Part shown: piece by piece, positions 40,301-46,937 of the stretch
Position numbering within the stretch: the stretch's first letter is position 1
How the letters are laid out: each line of letters opens with the position of its first letter
Assembly (NCBI RefSeq): GCF_000333955.1
Contig: NZ_CAPS01000068.1
Span: 1 to 64,000, forward strand
Direction of reading: 5' to 3'
Origin: Rhodococcus sp. AW25M09
Lineage (GTDB): Bacteria; Actinomycetota; Actinomycetes; Mycobacteriales; Mycobacteriaceae
Length of the DNA: 64,000 nucleotides
Translations under genes and position numbers: made by a program
Notes under the pieces: model-generated
What the model was told of the DNA's origin: nothing
What the model saw: only the letters and a program-made list of their open reading frames with translations
The model's database searches: none

Positions 40301-40671
40301 CTCGCGAGCCGCTGCGCTTCGGTGACTCGGTTCCGCTCAAGGCAGGTCTGCTCACCTCGCTCGGGTTCGGGCACGTGTCCGGGCTCATCGCACTGGTGCA
40401 CCCGCAGGCATTCCTCGAGGCCGTTCCGGCGGAGAGGCGTGCTGCGTACATCGCTCAGGCGAACGAGCGTCGGATCGCCGGTCAGCGCAGGCTGATCTCG
40501 GCAATGGTGGGAGGCGACTCCCTGTACGAGCGGCCCGACGACCGACGGCTGGGACATGACGGGACGCCGGCCAAGGCGTCGCGAGAACTGGAGGCACACG
40601 TGTTGCTCAACGAGTCCGCTCGCCTCGGCGACGACGATGTCTACTCCACCGGTCTGCCGGGTGCCATCTGA
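31336..40671 (+). CDS. fas: Type I fatty acid synthase (FAS-I)
   Basis: 3111 aa single-chain synthase that builds C16-C26 acyl-CoA for membrane lipids and mycolic acid alpha-branches. Domains in order: acetyltransferase (GHSQG, Ser164), enoyl reductase (GRSPILLAGMTPTTVDAKIV, about 435 on), dehydratase/hydratase (GDHNPIH, Asp1265-His1270), malonyl/palmitoyl transferase (GHSVGE, Ser1476), an Ala/Pro linker (about 1775-1805), ACP (DGVSSRRNQLL, Ser1848 or 1849 for phosphopantetheine), ketoreductase (VTGGSKGS, about 2155) and ketosynthase (Cys2752 in AACATAA, His2904, His2945 in TGHSKGG). TTG start as MTINES matches the Mtb VTIHEH start and follows GAGAGGAA. All catalytic motifs intact; matches Mtb Rv2524c. 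Confidence 0.97.
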   Translation: MTINESTPAHGRGTRSNGDAGKSPRSSGGSRTLADRFAAGEPYALAFGGQGAPWLSSLEELARDSALEPELTDLVNEAAAVLAPVSDELLVVRSVGFDPIGWMLEQDLADDDTAASYGPSEAALTSAAVSLPGVFLTQVAALRALKLQGLDPAQTPPVKVVGHSQGLIAAESVAADGAQDSNFLAIAQLVGAAAGLVGRRRGIIGAGDRAPMVAVANVEPARLQAIIDELAVPGAPERSAALAIRNGRRRVVLSGPPAQLARVQEKCEQIAAEEEHERDAKKRGGAVFAPVFEQLPVEIGFHHPALADAVELVSAWAQRCGLDVELARDLAQKILVDSVDWVDAIDGVVDAGADWILDLGPGDLLTRMTTPALRGQGVGIIAASSRGGHRNLLTPGAAPEVQPAWSAFAPKPVTLPDGRVVVETSFTKMTGRSPILLAGMTPTTVDAKIVAAAANAGHWAELAGGGQVTEDIFTDRVAELSTLLEPGRAIQFNSLFLDPYLWKLQLGGRRIVQRARAAGAAIDGVVVTAGIPELDEAVALIEELSEAGISYVSFKPGTVAQIRAVIRIANEVPSYQVNVHIEGGRAGGHHSWEDLDDLLLATYAELRARPNLVVCVGGGIGTPERAAEYLTGTWSAVHGYPKMPLDGILVGTAAMATLEATTAPEVKQLLVDTPGTPDWVGAGTANGGMASGRSQLGADIHEIDNAASRCGRLLDEVAGNADAVAERRDEIIAALDGTAKPFFGDVAEMTYQQWLARYLDLAIGTDSRSEFDCGGEFTDAVSEARESVWLDVTWRTRFLEMLQRAEARLHPVDRGPIPTLFADAEALERPRAALKSLLAQFPDAAEVVLHPADITFFTSLCRMPGKPVNFVPVVDGDVRRWWRSDSLWQAHDARYSADQVCIIPGTVAVAGITRVDEPVGELLNRFEKATADQLLAEGVESSAVASRRHAEIAPGLLGIVLAAPDVTWASRMTQNPVARLGDPADWTVDSDTVASHPQTGSSLTVLDSEHVELLVPLAPGKEVRIRLTVPASTIDGGAPVVTAQDAQQAMSALLGVAAGQELPSVKGGVARLNIAWIPDLIADHAGVTGSGLPETLTVSGKAVPDVLVGACWPAVFAVLGATRTGQTGHSAGSTPAEGIDVIEGMLDLVHLDHSVNLVGELPTDTSILVVKAASGEVLDTDLGRVVEVTVDIGAMLGEGLDAPAIATLVERFAIRGRTGKGELSDPARAGGSLSADAKDTPRRRRRQATIVAPRNMAAFAQVSGDHNPIHTSDAAALLAGLGSPIVHGMWLSAAAQQTVTAVDHADTKIPPRRLTAWTARFLGMVRPGAEIDVRVDRTGFDQGAELVEVSCRVGGELVMVATARTAAPKTVYAFPGQGIQRPGMGLDARARSKAAREVWERADKHTRSALGFSILAVVRDNPTSLKARGVTHKHPDGVLHLTQFTQVAMAVLGVAQVAELRESGAFVENSILAGHSVGEYNALAAVAGVLPLEAVLEVVFQRGSAMHALVPRDASGRSDYRMAAIRPSQIGLADGDVQGFVAGVAAESGEFLEIVNLNLRGSQYAIAGTVAGLGELEKKIAIRRAEFGGKAAYIMVPGIDVPFHSTVLRGGVDDFRNRLETLLPEQLDPAILVGRYIPNLVPKPFSLDREFAQEIADLVPSEPLNTVLADFDSWAARPSDLCRVILTELLAWQFASPVRWIETQDLLFADESDGGMGVERFVEIGLGATPTVANLASQTLKLPGRFGHPVEVLNLEREAAIVYGTDTDPAPAEDVDESAPAEDAAPAAAAAPAAAPAPAAAPSGGPRPDDIAFVAADATKILIGLWTKLQLDQIGPADTIEALCDGVSSRRNQLLVDLGSELSLGAIDGAADADMGALSGTVNKLARTYKPFGPVLSDSINDHLRKVFGPSGRRPASIADRVKKTWELGDGWAHHVTAEVALGTRDGASVRGGALGGLADGALADGTAVDNVIDSAVAAVAARRGVAVSMPQAGGGAGGTVDAAALGEFTEHITGRDGVLASAARLVLEQLGLADAPNALLAEDPDAALVELVSAELGSDWPRLVAPSFDAKRAVLIDDRWATAREDLARLWLGTAGDVAVESFAGAGNAVAAQAQWWKAKADYENKTVLAETYGRIADIAVASEDKGQWADEIAVVTGGSKGSIAAAVTAKLLAGGATVFVTTSKLNDERLGFYRSLYRDNARSGASLWVVPANIASYTDVDALIEWIGSDYIDTAGGAKTLVKAAATPTMLFPFAAPRVMGEMSDAGARAEMEMRVLLWSVERLITGLSKVGYDTDIDTHLHVVLPGSPNRGMFGGDGAYGESKAALDAVVAKWSSEKNWAERVSIAHAHIGWVRGTGLMGGNDPIVEAVEAEGVRTWSTEEMATELLELCTPAARRQAAQEPIIADLTGGLANTKLDLVELARDAAAAAAENTEEAVDNSVIAALPAPPRLSTSTTAPAWPTLDVDPKDLIVIVGAGELGPYGSARTRFEMEVDEQLSAAGVLELAWNTGLIAWENDPKPGWYDIESGDLVPEEDIADKYHDIVVEKCGIRTYGDDGAMVGNTAPLMTSIFLDNDLTFVVGTEIDARSFAAADPEHTLITPVPDSSDWQVTRKAGTEIRVPRKMKLTRTVGGQIPTGFDPTKWGISPDMASSVDRVALWNIVTTVDAFISSGFNPSELMRWVHPTLVANTQGTGMGGMESMRSLYIDTLLGDARANDILQEALPNVVAAHVVQSYIGSYGAMVHPVAACATAAVSVEEGVDKIKLGKAELVVAGGFDDLSSEGIIGFGDMSATADSAAMTAKGISDRRFSRANDRRRGGFVESHGGGTILLARGDLALEMGLPVLGVVAYAQSYGDGVHTSIPAPGLGALSAGRGGKDSALALSLNALGVSADDVAVISKHDTSTAANDPNEAELHTRLAKAIGRSDGAPLFVVSQKSLTGHSKGGAAAWQLIGLCQVLANGVIPPNRSLDCVDDKMTGFEHLVWAREPLRFGDSVPLKAGLLTSLGFGHVSGLIALVHPQAFLEAVPAERRAAYIAQANERRIAGQRRLISAMVGGDSLYERPDDRRLGHDGTPAKASRELEAHVLLNESARLGDDDVYSTGLPGAI

Positions 40672-41063
40672 TGGCGATCCTGGGAGTGGGTTTCGACCTG
40701 GTGACGGTGTCCGACTTTGCCGAGCAGATGGAGAAGGTCGGCACGACGATGATCCGCGACAGCTTCACCGCGGGTGAGCGTCGACACGCCGCGACGAAGA
40801 GTTCCGATCCGACCCGCCACTACGCGGCACGGTGGGCCGCCAAGGAAGCAGTTCTGAAGGCGTGGGCGACATCGCGATTTGCTCGACCGCCGCAGATCGG
40901 CGACAACCCGTACCCGTTGATCGAGGTGGTCAACGATGCGTGGGGTCGCCCGTCCATCAAGTTGCACGGCATGGCGCAGGAGTTTCTGCCGACGGTCAAG
41001 ATCCACCTGTCGCTGACGCACGACGGCGACATCGCTGCTGCGGTGGCGATCTTGGAGGAGTGA
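40671..41063 (+). CDS. acpS: Holo-ACP synthase AcpS
   Basis: 130 aa; transfers phosphopantetheine from CoA to the ACP domain of FAS-I. GVGFDLVTV (metal Asp) and RWAAKEAVLKAW (Glu/Lys) are the family motifs. ATG overlaps the fas stop by one base (TGATG), so the two are translated together, as in Rv2524c-Rv2523c. Confidence 0.95.
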   Translation: MAILGVGFDLVTVSDFAEQMEKVGTTMIRDSFTAGERRHAATKSSDPTRHYAARWAAKEAVLKAWATSRFARPPQIGDNPYPLIEVVNDAWGRPSIKLHGMAQEFLPTVKIHLSLTHDGDIAAAVAILEE

Positions 41064-41082
41064 CTCTGCGCTGAAACGAGTC

Positions 41083-41118
41083 AGGCCCGTCCGATCCACG
41101 AGATCGGACGGGCCTTTC
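41083..41118. terminator. Rho-independent terminator, bidirectional
   Basis: GGCCCGTCCGATC (41084-41096) pairs perfectly with GATCGGACGGGCC (41102-41114), loop 5 nt, followed by TTTCGT. It lies between acpS and a convergent TetR gene. Confidence 0.85.
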
Positions 41119-41139
41119 GTCTGTGCGGATTCGGGCGAT

Positions 41140-41853
41140 TCAGGCGTCCTCGCTCGGCGATCCGCCGGAACGCCTGCTCTCCTTCTCGGCGACGAGCAGA
41201 TACGCCATCATGATGCGTTTGAGCTCGGCGACGGCGTCCTCGTGACTCTGGCCGTCCTGCACCGAGAAATTGAGCATCGAGTAGACGATGTGCACCAGCA
41301 CCTGTGCCATCAGGTTGCGACGGTGCCGCGGGGTGCGCGGTGTGAGCGGTCCGAGCATGCGCGAGACCTGTTCGGCGAACTCGCGCTCGTGGATCACTCC
41401 GGTCGCCCTCGTCGACGGCGTCGACTGCATGGCCAGCCACACCTCACGCCGTGACGGGTCAGTCATCCACATACCCGCCATGTGGTCGACGAAATTGTTG
41501 AGGAATCTCACCCAGTCCAGCGACGGGACCTCGCCGTCGAATTCGGCGAGTTCCTGTTGGACTCCGACGAGGTCCTGACGATTGAGCTCGCAGACGATGA
41601 CGTACTTGTTGGCGAAGAATTGATACAGCGTGCCGATCGGGAGTTCGGCGCGGGAGGCCACTTCCTCACAGGTGAACGACTCGAACCCCACATCGCTGAG
41701 CAACTCGCGGGAGGCCTGCAGCAGAGCGTCGAACTTGCGTTGGCTGCGTTCCTGGGTGGGTCTGCGTCGTGGCATCAGCTCCTGAGTCTGTGCCGTCGAC
41801 TCGAGCGCGGCGTCGAGACGGCGCGAGGACTGGGCACGAGCAGAGGATTCCAC
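41140..41853 (-). CDS. TetR family regulator next to fas-acpS
   Basis: 237 aa. HTH at about residues 38-80: FDALLQASRELLSDVGFESFTCEEVASRAELPIGTLYQFF (partly quoted). The C-terminal helices are family-typical without a recognisable ligand. Sequence at the HTH is unlike Mtb FasR as I recall it, so a role in fatty-acid control is suggested only by location. GTG 41853 is the longest start, ATG 41775 (MPRRRPTQ) has a CAGGAG site just upstream and may be the true one. Confidence 0.82.
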   Translation of the reverse strand: MESSARAQSSRRLDAALESTAQTQELMPRRRPTQERSQRKFDALLQASRELLSDVGFESFTCEEVASRAELPIGTLYQFFANKYVIVCELNRQDLVGVQQELAEFDGEVPSLDWVRFLNNFVDHMAGMWMTDPSRREVWLAMQSTPSTRATGVIHEREFAEQVSRMLGPLTPRTPRHRRNLMAQVLVHIVYSMLNFSVQDGQSHEDAVAELKRIMMAYLLVAEKESRRSGGSPSEDA

Positions 41854-42084
41854 CCGGTCAGGCTATCCGGCGCGGGTGCTCGGTATCCACACCTGCCCTC
41901 CGGGTCGCTGCACAGGTTTCGACTCTGGACTGGAAAGGCCTGTAAAAAACCGGGCGCTTCCATCCACGCTGGATTCGATGACAGCTGCATGTTCCAGTTC
42001 TCGTGACAAACTCCAAGACTTCTCTGGCCTAATTTAAAGGTCAACTGGTACGGTTAACGCAAGCGAATCAAATTCCGTGCAGGG

Positions 42085-42117
42085 TGATCGTCATTCGGAA
42101 CCGCTGGATGACGATCA
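42085..42117. promoter_or_regulatory. Perfect 10-bp inverted repeat in the 5' region of the next gene
   Basis: TGATCGTCAT (42085-42094) and ATGACGATCA (42108-42117), 13-nt spacer. It lies 39 bp before ATG 42156 in the 302-bp gap to the divergent TetR gene. The gap also has an AT-rich stretch near 42025-42075 where promoters are likely. Could be an operator or an mRNA hairpin. Confidence 0.55.
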
Positions 42118-42155
42118 TGGTCGGGTGCCTCCACCCTGAGCACAGGGAGACTGCC

Positions 42156-43520
42156 ATGGCAGCTATTGGTATAGCGATCGAATCCGGCTCGATGCACACT
42201 GTTGTCTTCGAGCCGGCCTCAGGCGACGTACTCGCCGATCGAACGTTGCCGCTCGACCCCGACGCGGCAACCGCACTGACGACAGCAATCGAGACTATGC
42301 GCGTCGAAGCGTCGACTCTCGACATCGATGTGGACGCACTGGGCGTGGTGTATCGGTCCGATGCCGAGCGCGCCGAATTCGTCACCGCTCTGGGCGACGA
42401 ACAAGCGACGCTGTACTCCGCGTCGGAGTCTTTTCTGGGCTGGCTGACTCGATCGAACGAATTCGCACACGCGACGGCGGTGCTCCTGTACTACATGGGC
42501 GACGCCGGCGTCTCCATCTCGCTCGCCGACGTTGCAGACGCGTCGCTCACCCCCGTCCGGACTGCGACGCTGGATTCGATGTCGCCCGAGCGCATCGGCA
42601 GCACCATCCCACTGGCGTGGGAAGTGGTCGATCAGTCCGGCACGAAGCCCGAGTTCGTGGGCCTGTTCGGTGACCCGTCGAGCAATCGGGACCTGGTCGA
42701 CATTCTTTCTCTCGGGCTCGGTGTGCCCGTTGTGCGAGTCGCGGACGCTGATCGGATCGCGGCACGAGGGGCTGCGCTGCTGGCTCTCGAGAACATGCCC
42801 CCGGCGGCGGTGGAGGCAACCGAGACACCGGCTGTCGTGCCGACGAAGGCGTCGCCCGATGAACCGGAGCTACTCGCGGCTGCCGCCCCGGAAGCTGTGG
42901 AACCTGAGGCTGTCGCAGCAGAGGAGGCTGTCGATCTCGACGCTGCCGATGTGCCACCGCCCGTGACTGCGGTGCCGGTGCCGCCGGCGGTCGCAGCGAA
43001 GCCCGTGCGATCGGGAAGGTCCGGTCGAAAGCTTGTGTTGGCCGCCGTGCTGTTGGCCGGCGTGCTCTCGGCAGGTGCGGCAGTCGCGGCAACACTGCCG
43101 GGTGATTCGGAATCGACCGCCGAGAACGCCGTCGGACAGCGCAACGCCGGTGCAGACATGGTCGGCGCAACCCGGCCCATGGATCCGACGACCGACCCGG
43201 CTGCGGCCCTGAGTACACCGCCGCCGCTGGTTGCACCGCCGCCCGAGGCAATTCCCCCGACTCGGGATCCGGCAACGATTGTCGAGAGCGCGCCGACAAC
43301 ACAGTCCTGGGCGACCGAGGATGCTCCCGCTGCTGTGCCGACCCCACAGTGGGTGCCAGCTCCGACTGCGGCACCGGCACCGGTGGCCCCTCCCCAGTTC
43401 ACCGTGCCGGTAGTCGTTCCCGAGCCGGGTAAATCGCAGGCGCAGCTCGAACAGGAAGCGTGGGATCGGCACTGGCAGCAGACCGATGCGTGGATTCACC
43501 AGGAGCTCTCCGGGAACTGA
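42156..43520 (+). CDS. Membrane protein with Hsp70/actin-fold-like N-terminus (DUF7159-type)
   Basis: 454 aa, conserved in mycolata, function unknown. Residues 1-210 resemble a shortened actin/Hsp70 ATPase fold: GIAIESGSMHTVVFEP start, LGVVYRSDAERAEF and VVRVADADRIAARGAALLAL end. Then an acidic Ala/Pro stretch, one membrane helix (KLVLAAVLLAGVLSAGAAVA, about 290-312), and an exported Pro/Ala/Thr-rich tail. ATG 42156 follows CAGGGAGA. Nucleotide binding is inferred from fold resemblance and lacks a clear DLGT phosphate loop. Confidence 0.75.
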   Translation: MAAIGIAIESGSMHTVVFEPASGDVLADRTLPLDPDAATALTTAIETMRVEASTLDIDVDALGVVYRSDAERAEFVTALGDEQATLYSASESFLGWLTRSNEFAHATAVLLYYMGDAGVSISLADVADASLTPVRTATLDSMSPERIGSTIPLAWEVVDQSGTKPEFVGLFGDPSSNRDLVDILSLGLGVPVVRVADADRIAARGAALLALENMPPAAVEATETPAVVPTKASPDEPELLAAAAPEAVEPEAVAAEEAVDLDAADVPPPVTAVPVPPAVAAKPVRSGRSGRKLVLAAVLLAGVLSAGAAVAATLPGDSESTAENAVGQRNAGADMVGATRPMDPTTDPAAALSTPPPLVAPPPEAIPPTRDPATIVESAPTTQSWATEDAPAAVPTPQWVPAPTAAPAPVAPPQFTVPVVVPEPGKSQAQLEQEAWDRHWQQTDAWIHQELSGN

Positions 43521-43545
43521 CGACAGGAGTTCACGATGACGAGTG

Positions 43546-43580
43546 ATGACAGACTGGCAAAGGCCCGTCTGTCATTTTCT
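43546..43580 (+). terminator. Rho-independent terminator
   Basis: ATGACAGAC (43546-43554) pairs with GTCTGTCAT (43567-43575), then TTTTCT. It separates the membrane protein from the M20 gene and ends just before the latter's ribosome site. Confidence 0.75.
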
Positions 43581-43594
43581 TGTCTGGAGGATTA

Positions 43595-44959
43595 ATGCCC
43601 GCCGATGCATCACCCATCGACGTTCGATCCGCTGTCGAAGCCGCTATGCCCCGAGCGAAAGCCGAGTTGGCCGAGCTGGTTCGGTTCACATCGGTACACG
43701 ATCCGCGACAGTTTCCGTTCGAAGAATGTGTCGGAGCAGCGCGCTGGGTGCAGCGGGCCTTCGGCGACGCGGGTATTCCGGACGTTCAGCTGATCGAGAC
43801 GGTCGACGGCTCGCTCGCCGTGGTCGGCTCGCGTCCGGCACCGGCAGGCGCGCCGACCGTTCTGCTGTACTCGCACTACGACGTACAGCCTCCGGGTGAC
43901 CGAAATGTCTGGGGCAGTGATCCTTTCGAGCTCACCGAGCGCGACGGCCGTTGGTACGGACGAGGCTCGGCGGACTGCAAGGGCAACGTGATCATGCATC
44001 TGTTGGCGCTGCGCGCACTGGGGGAGTCCCTCGACGTCGGCATTCGGATCGTCTGCGAGGGTTCGGAAGAGATGGGCACGGGCGGGCTGGAAGCGCTCGT
44101 GGATCAGCGACCGGAATTGTTCGCCGCCGACGTCGTGGTCATCGCCGATACGGGTAATGCGAAAGTTGGTCTGCCGACGGTCACCACCACCCTTCGCGGT
44201 ATCGCCAATGTAGTGGTGCACGTGGAAACGCTTGCTGGAGAAGTGCATTCCGGCATGTACGGCGGGCCGGCACCCGATGCACTCGCCGCGCTCGTGCAGG
44301 TACTCTCCACGCTCCGCAACGAGCAAGGCGACACCGTGGTCGACGGTCTCGACGCAGCGCAGACCTGGGACGGAGTCGCCTACGAGGCCGATCAGTTCCG
44401 GTCCGACGCCGGGGTGCTGGACGGCGTCGATCTTGCAGGTTCGGGCACTGTGGCCGACGCGGTGTGGGCGCGTCCGGCGCTGACCATCCTGGGAATCGAC
44501 TGCCCACCCGTGGTGGGGTCGGCTGCCGCGATCTCGCCTCGTGCGTCGGCCCGGCTCAACCTGCCAGTGCCGCCCGGCATGGATCCGCAGCGGGCCCAGG
44601 ATGCGTTGGTGGCTCATCTTCAGGCGCGCACGCCATGGAATGCGCGGGTCACCGTCGAACGTGAAGCGATCGGGTCGCCATTCCGGGCCAGGACCGACGG
44701 GCTGGGCTATTCGGCGCTCTCGGAGGCGTTGGAGGAGGCCTTCGGGCATCCGATGGGAACGGCTGGGCAGGGCGGATCGATTCCGTTGTGCAACGCGCTG
44801 GCGCAGGCCGTGCCGGACGCCGAAATCGTACTCATGGGAGTCGAGGAACCTCGGTGCCGGATCCACGCCCCCAACGAGAGCGTGGACCCGACGGAAATCG
44901 AGAAGATGGCCGTCGCCGAGGCGTTGTTCCTGCAGCGATTGGCCGAGTCAGACGGCTAG
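43595..44959 (+). CDS. M20 family metallo-dipeptidase
   Basis: 454 aa, M20/CPG2-type dizinc peptidase (Rv2522c-like). Metal ligands: His in YSHYDVQPP, Asp in GRGSADCKGN, the Glu-Glu pair in CEGSEEMG, Asp in IADTGN, and a C-terminal His in RIHAPNE. LAGEVHSGMYGG is the lid-domain His. ATG 43595 has CTGGAGG 5 bases upstream. Its last 12 bp overlap the convergent bcp gene. Confidence 0.93.
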   Translation: MPADASPIDVRSAVEAAMPRAKAELAELVRFTSVHDPRQFPFEECVGAARWVQRAFGDAGIPDVQLIETVDGSLAVVGSRPAPAGAPTVLLYSHYDVQPPGDRNVWGSDPFELTERDGRWYGRGSADCKGNVIMHLLALRALGESLDVGIRIVCEGSEEMGTGGLEALVDQRPELFAADVVVIADTGNAKVGLPTVTTTLRGIANVVVHVETLAGEVHSGMYGGPAPDALAALVQVLSTLRNEQGDTVVDGLDAAQTWDGVAYEADQFRSDAGVLDGVDLAGSGTVADAVWARPALTILGIDCPPVVGSAAAISPRASARLNLPVPPGMDPQRAQDALVAHLQARTPWNARVTVEREAIGSPFRARTDGLGYSALSEALEEAFGHPMGTAGQGGSIPLCNALAQAVPDAEIVLMGVEEPRCRIHAPNESVDPTEIEKMAVAEALFLQRLAESDG

Positions 44960-45421
44960 ATCGCGGCGGAGTTTGGCGACGTGGCCGGTGGCGCGGACGT
45001 TGTACTGCGCCACCTCGATCTTGCCGGATTCGTCGACGAGGAACGTGGAGCGGATGACGCCCTCGTAGACCTTGCCGTAGTTCTTCTTCTCCCCGAATGC
45101 GCCCCATGCCTGCAACGTCGTCTTGTCCTCGTCGGCGAGCAAGGGAAACGTCAGCTCTTCCTTGTCGCGGAACTTCGCGAGCTTGGCGGGCTTGTCGGGG
45201 GAGATGCCGATGACTTCGAGGCCCTCGCCGTTCAGCTCGGCGAGGCTGTCGCGGAAGTCGCAGGCCTGCTTGGTGCAGCCCGGGGTGCTCGCGGCGGGGT
45301 AGAAGTACACGATCACTTTCTTGCCGGCGTAGTCGGCGAGGGAGACGTCGTTGCCGTCGGCATCGGGCAGGGTGAACGCCGGAGCGGTGTCGCCCGGCTC
45401 GAGCTTGCTGTATTCGGTCAC
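44948..45421 (-). CDS. bcp: Thioredoxin-dependent thiol peroxidase (Bcp)
   Basis: 157 aa peroxiredoxin that reduces hydroperoxides. YPAASTPGCTKQACDF gives peroxidatic Cys49 and resolving Cys54 five residues on, the atypical 2-Cys BCP/PrxQ pattern. ATG start. Same neighbourhood as Mtb Rv2521. Confidence 0.95.
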   Translation of the reverse strand: MTEYSKLEPGDTAPAFTLPDADGNDVSLADYAGKKVIVYFYPAASTPGCTKQACDFRDSLAELNGEGLEVIGISPDKPAKLAKFRDKEELTFPLLADEDKTTLQAWGAFGEKKNYGKVYEGVIRSTFLVDESGKIEVAQYNVRATGHVAKLRRDLAV

Positions 45422-45498
45422 CGCACGAGACTATCGAAATATCGGCGTGCTCTAGGCTCGACTACGACCGAGACTATTTGCAACAAGTTGGAGGACAC

Positions 45499-45720
45499 GT
45501 GGCCAAGGACACCGACCGAATCGAGCGCGAGATCGAGGCCGCTCGCAACCAGCTCGCCAGCACCCTGGACGAGCTGAGCGTCCGTGCCAGCCCCAAGAAC
45601 ATCGTCGCCAACACCAAGCAGTCCGTGGTGGCCAAGCTCAACGAGCCGGCAGTGAAGTTCACCCTGCTCGGAGTCGGCGCAGTGGTAGCGGTTCTCGTGG
45701 TTCGCAGGATCTTCAGCTGA
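45499..45720 (+). CDS. DUF3618 small membrane protein
   Basis: 73 aa. Amphipathic N-terminus (DTDRIEREIEAARNQLASTL), then a basic loop and one C-terminal membrane helix (TLLGVGAVVAVLVVRRIF). Rv2520c-like; function unknown. GTG 45499 has TTGGAGGA upstream with good spacing. Divergent from bcp with a 77-bp gap. Confidence 0.85.
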   Translation: MAKDTDRIEREIEAARNQLASTLDELSVRASPKNIVANTKQSVVAKLNEPAVKFTLLGVGAVVAVLVVRRIFS

Positions 45721-45781
45721 CCGAACAGGTGCTCCGACCTGCCGATTTCACATCTGGCGGCATCTGCTGTTAATGTTTCTC

Positions 45782-45808
45782 CCGCACCGCAGAGAACACG
45801 CGGTGCGG
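45782..45808 (+). terminator. 9-bp perfect hairpin before tRNA-Lys
   Basis: CCGCACCGC (45782-45790) and GCGGTGCGG (45800-45808), loop 9 nt, 4 bp before the tRNA. No T-run; could end the DUF3618 message or act in tRNA processing. Confidence 0.45.
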
Positions 45809-45812
45809 ATCG

Positions 45813-45886
45813 GCGCCATTAGCTCAGTTGGTTAGAGCAGCTGACTCTTAATCAGCGGGTCCGGGGTTCGAATCCCTGATGGCGCA
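45813..45886 (+). tRNA. tRNA-Lys (anticodon CUU)
   Basis: 74 nt. Acceptor GCGCCAT/ATGGCGC, D-arm AGCTCAGTTGGTTAGAGC, anticodon loop ACTCTTAAT, T-arm CCGGGGTTCGAATCCCTG with one mismatch position; discriminator A, no encoded CCA. The accessory region starts at its 3' end. Confidence 0.96.
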
Positions 45887-45891
45887 CAACG

Positions 45892-45934
45892 AGTGCCCCT
45901 GAACAGCATAATTGCTGGTCAGGGGCACTTTTTG
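45892..45934 (+). terminator. Strong rho-independent terminator after tRNA-Lys
   Basis: AGTGCCCCTGAACAGC pairs with GCTGGTCAGGGGCACT across a 6-nt loop (one mismatch), followed by TTTTTG. Confidence 0.88.
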
Positions 45935-46937
45935 TTGTCCGGGTACGTGTAGGCGAGCGCAAGCTTGGCAAGAATGGACAACTCTGTGACCTGCGGGTTC
46001 ACAAGCGGCGTTGAGCGTTTCGGAGACTTGACTCTTAATCGCAAATACCGGGAGTCAGGTTCCGGCTGCTATGCCGCTGACCTGCGAGTTGTGTGCCGGA
46101 TTCGCACCGCCGGATAGCTGATGGACGTCTGTGGACGCTCCAGTCATCACTTACTCATCTTTTTGAGCCCCACAATCGAACGTGGCCGGCGCCCGTGGGC
46201 ATTCCGCGGCATCGCATGAGCCGATCCACATCGATGGCCGCGCTTCAGGTGCCCCCTCCAGTTCTGTGATTACCGCGGAACTGCTGTCTATACGGGCGAC
46301 TCGTTCTCCACGGGCGACCCCGCCTGGGTGAACCTTGAGCTCGTGCCGACCAACCCCAATCCGGGCGGTGGGTATCCACAAATTGCCGAGGAGGATCGCA
46401 ACGGCGCTGGTGTCGTGAACGGGTACGAGCGCTGCGGGCTTGTCTGCGGCCAGGAACCCACGGGTGGTGATCTTTAGACTCGGAGCGGATGCGAGGCCGG
46501 GTACACCAAAGGGCGCTCTGCGTCCGCTTCGACGGATAGGGGACCAAGGGTTCTCTAACTCATTGGCACGTGTGTGGGACACAGCCCGCAATCACGGGCT
46601 CACCCTCTGCGGGAGTACCGTCAGTTGTCAGAACTCGACCAGGTCTCAGGTCATCGCTTTGATACGAGGTGGAGCCAAATGGCCATTGCAGTCCCTTGGA
46701 CGATCGAGGATTAAGTGCGACGTTGTTGGACCAGGAGACAGTCGAAGGGGGTCATCCTCTGCTCATCGCTTCGGGGCGTATTCGGGGGAATCACCCGCAC
46801 GCCGTTGGCCACTCGATTTGCCGAACAACCCGCTCAGCGGCCCTATGAAGGACGCTTTCGCTTCGCCGCTTACGGCGCGCCCGCGGCATACGAACAAGGA
46901 GTTCCGAGTGCGTCAGGTGGTCTGACATACTTCGCGG
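45935..46937. other. Gene-poor start of the accessory region
   Basis: About 1 kb without a confident gene. At 46029-46040 the 12 bases TGACTCTTAATC repeat those of the tRNA-Lys anticodon arm (45842-45853), followed by a loosely tRNA-like stretch (ACCGGGAGTCAGGTTCC); this could be an attachment-site scar. One 146-codon minus-strand frame (46151-46591) is listed separately. No integrase or transposase is recognisable. Confidence 0.5.
46151..46591 (-). CDS. Doubtful hypothetical protein
   Basis: 146 codons, ending SMWIGSCDAAECPRAP...DCGAQKDE with four Cys in the last 25 residues. No known domain, no good ribosome site, and no partner gene nearby. The middle (TTRGFLAADKPAALVPVHD) looks protein-like, but the frame could be chance in GC-rich DNA or a remnant. 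Confidence 0.25.
   Translation of the reverse strand: MRAVSHTRANELENPWSPIRRSGRRAPFGVPGLASAPSLKITTRGFLAADKPAALVPVHDTSAVAILLGNLWIPTARIGVGRHELKVHPGGVARGERVARIDSSSAVITELEGAPEARPSMWIGSCDAAECPRAPATFDCGAQKDE

Noticed and set aside
46440..46925. 161-codon plus-strand frame
   Set aside because: Basic, low-complexity, overlaps another weak frame; no ribosome site.
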